Shown here piece after piece: positions 41,314-42,597 of a DNA stretch of 42,597 nucleotides (positions are counted from its first letter, which is position 1; each line of letters begins with the position of its first letter). The position numbers and the translations under genes were made by a program. The DNA is from Spirochaetota bacterium (GTDB taxonomy: Bacteria; Spirochaetota; Brachyspiria; Brachyspirales; JACRPF01): positions 1 through 42,597 of the forward strand of contig JBBTBY010000005.1 in the NCBI GenBank assembly GCA_038043445.1. Reading direction: 5' to 3'. The notes beneath the pieces were generated by a model that saw nothing but the letters and a program-made list of their open reading frames with translations, searched no databases and was not told the origin of the DNA.

Positions 41314-42597
41314 ATGGAAGAAAAGCAAGATGAACCCCAGCCCCTCGTGCTCGTTGAGGAGAGGCTGCCGGCGCGGATAAACGTCATCCCCATAAAAACG
41401 AAGCCGATATTCCCCGGGCTTTACACCCCGCTCGTCGTCGGCCCGGGGCGGTACATCGAAGCGATCAACGATGCCATCGATAATAATCACGGTTTCCTCG
41501 GGCTCAATCTCCTTATGGACGAGAGCACCAACGAAGAGACCGATCTCGCCGAATCGTCGCTCTACAAGACCGGGGTTGTAGCCAAGATATTCAAGAAGCT
41601 CAATCTTCCCGACAATGGCGTCAACATACTTATCAATTCGATACGCCGCTACAAGATACTTAAATTCGAATCGTTCTCCCCCTTCATACGCGTCGAACCG
41701 CTCTACATCCCGGATGTGACCACGATCAAGACCGATGACGATGCGCTTGAAATGAAAGCGTTCACCCGCGCGCTCATCGCCGAGGTGAAGGAAGTATCCG
41801 AGGACAACCCGCTCTTTACCGAGGAGATGCGATTGACCATGGTGAATGTGGACGAGCCGGGCAAGCTCGCCGACTTCATCACTTCCATGCTCAATGTCGA
41901 GCGCTCGAAGCAGCAGGAGATACTTGAGACATACGACGTGCGCGAACGCATGCACAAAGTGCTTGACCTTGTCAGAAAAGAGAAAGAGATAGTCAAGATA
42001 CAGCACAAGATTCAGGGCAAGATAAACGAGACGGTGCAGAAGCAGCAGCGCGATTATTTTCTCCGCGAACAGCTGAAGGAGATACAGAAAGAGCTCGGGG
42101 TGGCCACCGACGAACGCACAAAAACGCTCGAACGCTTCAAGAAGATAATCTCCGAGCTCAAGGTCAACGAGGAAGTGCTCGAGAAGATGACGCAGGAAAT
42201 AGAGAAATTCGAGATGACCGACAGTCACTCGCCGGAATTCGCCATCACGCGCAATTATCTCGAAACGGCGCTCACCTTGCCGTGGAATACGGAAAGCACG
42301 GAATCCATCGATCTCAAAAAAGCGAAAAAGATACTTGACGCCGACCATTACGGCCTCGATGATGTGAAAGAACGCATCCTGGAATTCCTCGCCGTCCGCA
42401 AGCTCAAGCCGGGGACAAAGGGTTCCATCATCTGTCTCGTCGGCCCCCCCGGCGTGGGGAAGACTTCGATGGGGAAATCGATAGCGGGATCGCTTAACCG
42501 CAAATTCTTCCGTTTCTCGCTCGGCGGCATGCGCGATGAGGCGGAGATAAAAGGCCATCGCCGTACGTATATCGGCGCCATGCCGGGGAAGATAATA
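41314..42597 (+). CDS. lon: ATP-dependent protease Lon, 3' end cut by window edge
   Basis: First 428 residues of Lon (usual length about 800). The protein degrades damaged and regulatory proteins in the cytoplasm. The N-terminal substrate-binding domain begins near INVIPIKTKPIFPGLYTPLVVG. The coiled-coil stretch KIQGKINETVQKQQRDYFLR and REQLKEIQKELG follow, then LPWNT, DHYGLDDVKERILEFLAVRKL, and Walker A GPPGVGKTS with FFRFSLGGMRDEAEIKGHRRTYIGAMPG. The sensor motifs and the Ser-Lys protease part lie beyond the window. The start has GAGG about 12 nt upstream, so the SD is weak, but the sequence begins at the usual point. Confidence 0.96.
   Translation, partial: MEEKQDEPQPLVLVEERLPARINVIPIKTKPIFPGLYTPLVVGPGRYIEAINDAIDNNHGFLGLNLLMDESTNEETDLAESSLYKTGVVAKIFKKLNLPDNGVNILINSIRRYKILKFESFSPFIRVEPLYIPDVTTIKTDDDALEMKAFTRALIAEVKEVSEDNPLFTEEMRLTMVNVDEPGKLADFITSMLNVERSKQQEILETYDVRERMHKVLDLVRKEKEIVKIQHKIQGKINETVQKQQRDYFLREQLKEIQKELGVATDERTKTLERFKKIISELKVNEEVLEKMTQEIEKFEMTDSHSPEFAITRNYLETALTLPWNTESTESIDLKKAKKILDADHYGLDDVKERILEFLAVRKLKPGTKGSIICLVGPPGVGKTSMGKSIAGSLNRKFFRFSLGGMRDEAEIKGHRRTYIGAMPGKII

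Noticed and set aside
41293-42558. 421-codon open frame antisense to lon
   Set aside because: Lon on the plus strand is unmistakable; the antisense translation has no recognisable fold.
1-42597. CRISPR arrays, tRNA/rRNA genes, insertion sequences, defence systems
   Set aside because: No regularly spaced repeats, no tRNA-like cloverleaf that I could trace, and no transposase, nuclease or toxin-antitoxin motif in any supported gene.

Overview
The window reads as a chromosomal segment of a GC-moderate (roughly 55-60% by eye), Gram-negative-type heterotroph. The best clue to lineage is the Ffh G4 motif TKYDSD, in place of the common TKLDGD. From memory this resembles spirochaete Ffh proteins, so I lean towards an uncultured Spirochaetota member, but I could not test it. 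Outer-membrane-type proteins, many AraC regulators and several glycoside hydrolases (GHs) also fit a free-living polysaccharide degrader of that or a PVC-like lineage. No tRNA, rRNA, CRISPR array, transposase or phage gene was seen.

Region 1 (1-12880) is a glycan-utilisation patchwork in which each enzyme unit has its own regulator: a secreted clan-A GH plus a sulfatase beside a divergent AraC; a secreted LamG-GH16 beside a second divergent AraC; and a one-strand operon of a LysM-tethered solute-binding protein, a GntR/LacI-type regulator and a 1068-residue secreted GH. Operator-like repeats sit exactly at the promoters. The sulfatase suggests a sulfated glycan substrate.

Region 2 (12905-20068) holds a CsgG-like/TPR/beta-barrel envelope protein, a nucleoside hydrolase and ribokinase salvage pair, and two overlapping URO-D superfamily genes divergent from a third AraC gene.

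Region 3 (20072-25898) is a five-gene minus-strand operon (NlpC/P60 peptidase, FtsH, GerMN-domain protein, AtpZ-like, AtpI-like) facing a divergent secreted protein of unknown function.

Region 4 (26090-29981) is the conserved ffh-rpsP-khpA-rimM-trmD-rplS operon behind a near-consensus promoter. Both ribosomal proteins carry Ala/Pro/Lys/Glu-rich tails.

Region 5 (29998-42597) is mixed: a polysaccharide deacetylase, a DegT-family protein whose PLP lysine is replaced by arginine, and QueD; a soluble diguanylate cyclase; a GH42 beta-galactosidase; a small secreted protein; a UbiD/DUF3108/SUMF1-fold operon; an unknown small gene; an oligogalacturonate-lyase-like propeller; dispersed palindromic repeats; and the start of lon, cut by the window end.

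Two patterns cross the window. Sigma70-type promoters TTGACA-N16/17-TATACT recur, and at four genes the -10 box lies only 6-8 nt before the start codon with no Shine-Dalgarno (SD) sequence, predicting leaderless mRNAs.
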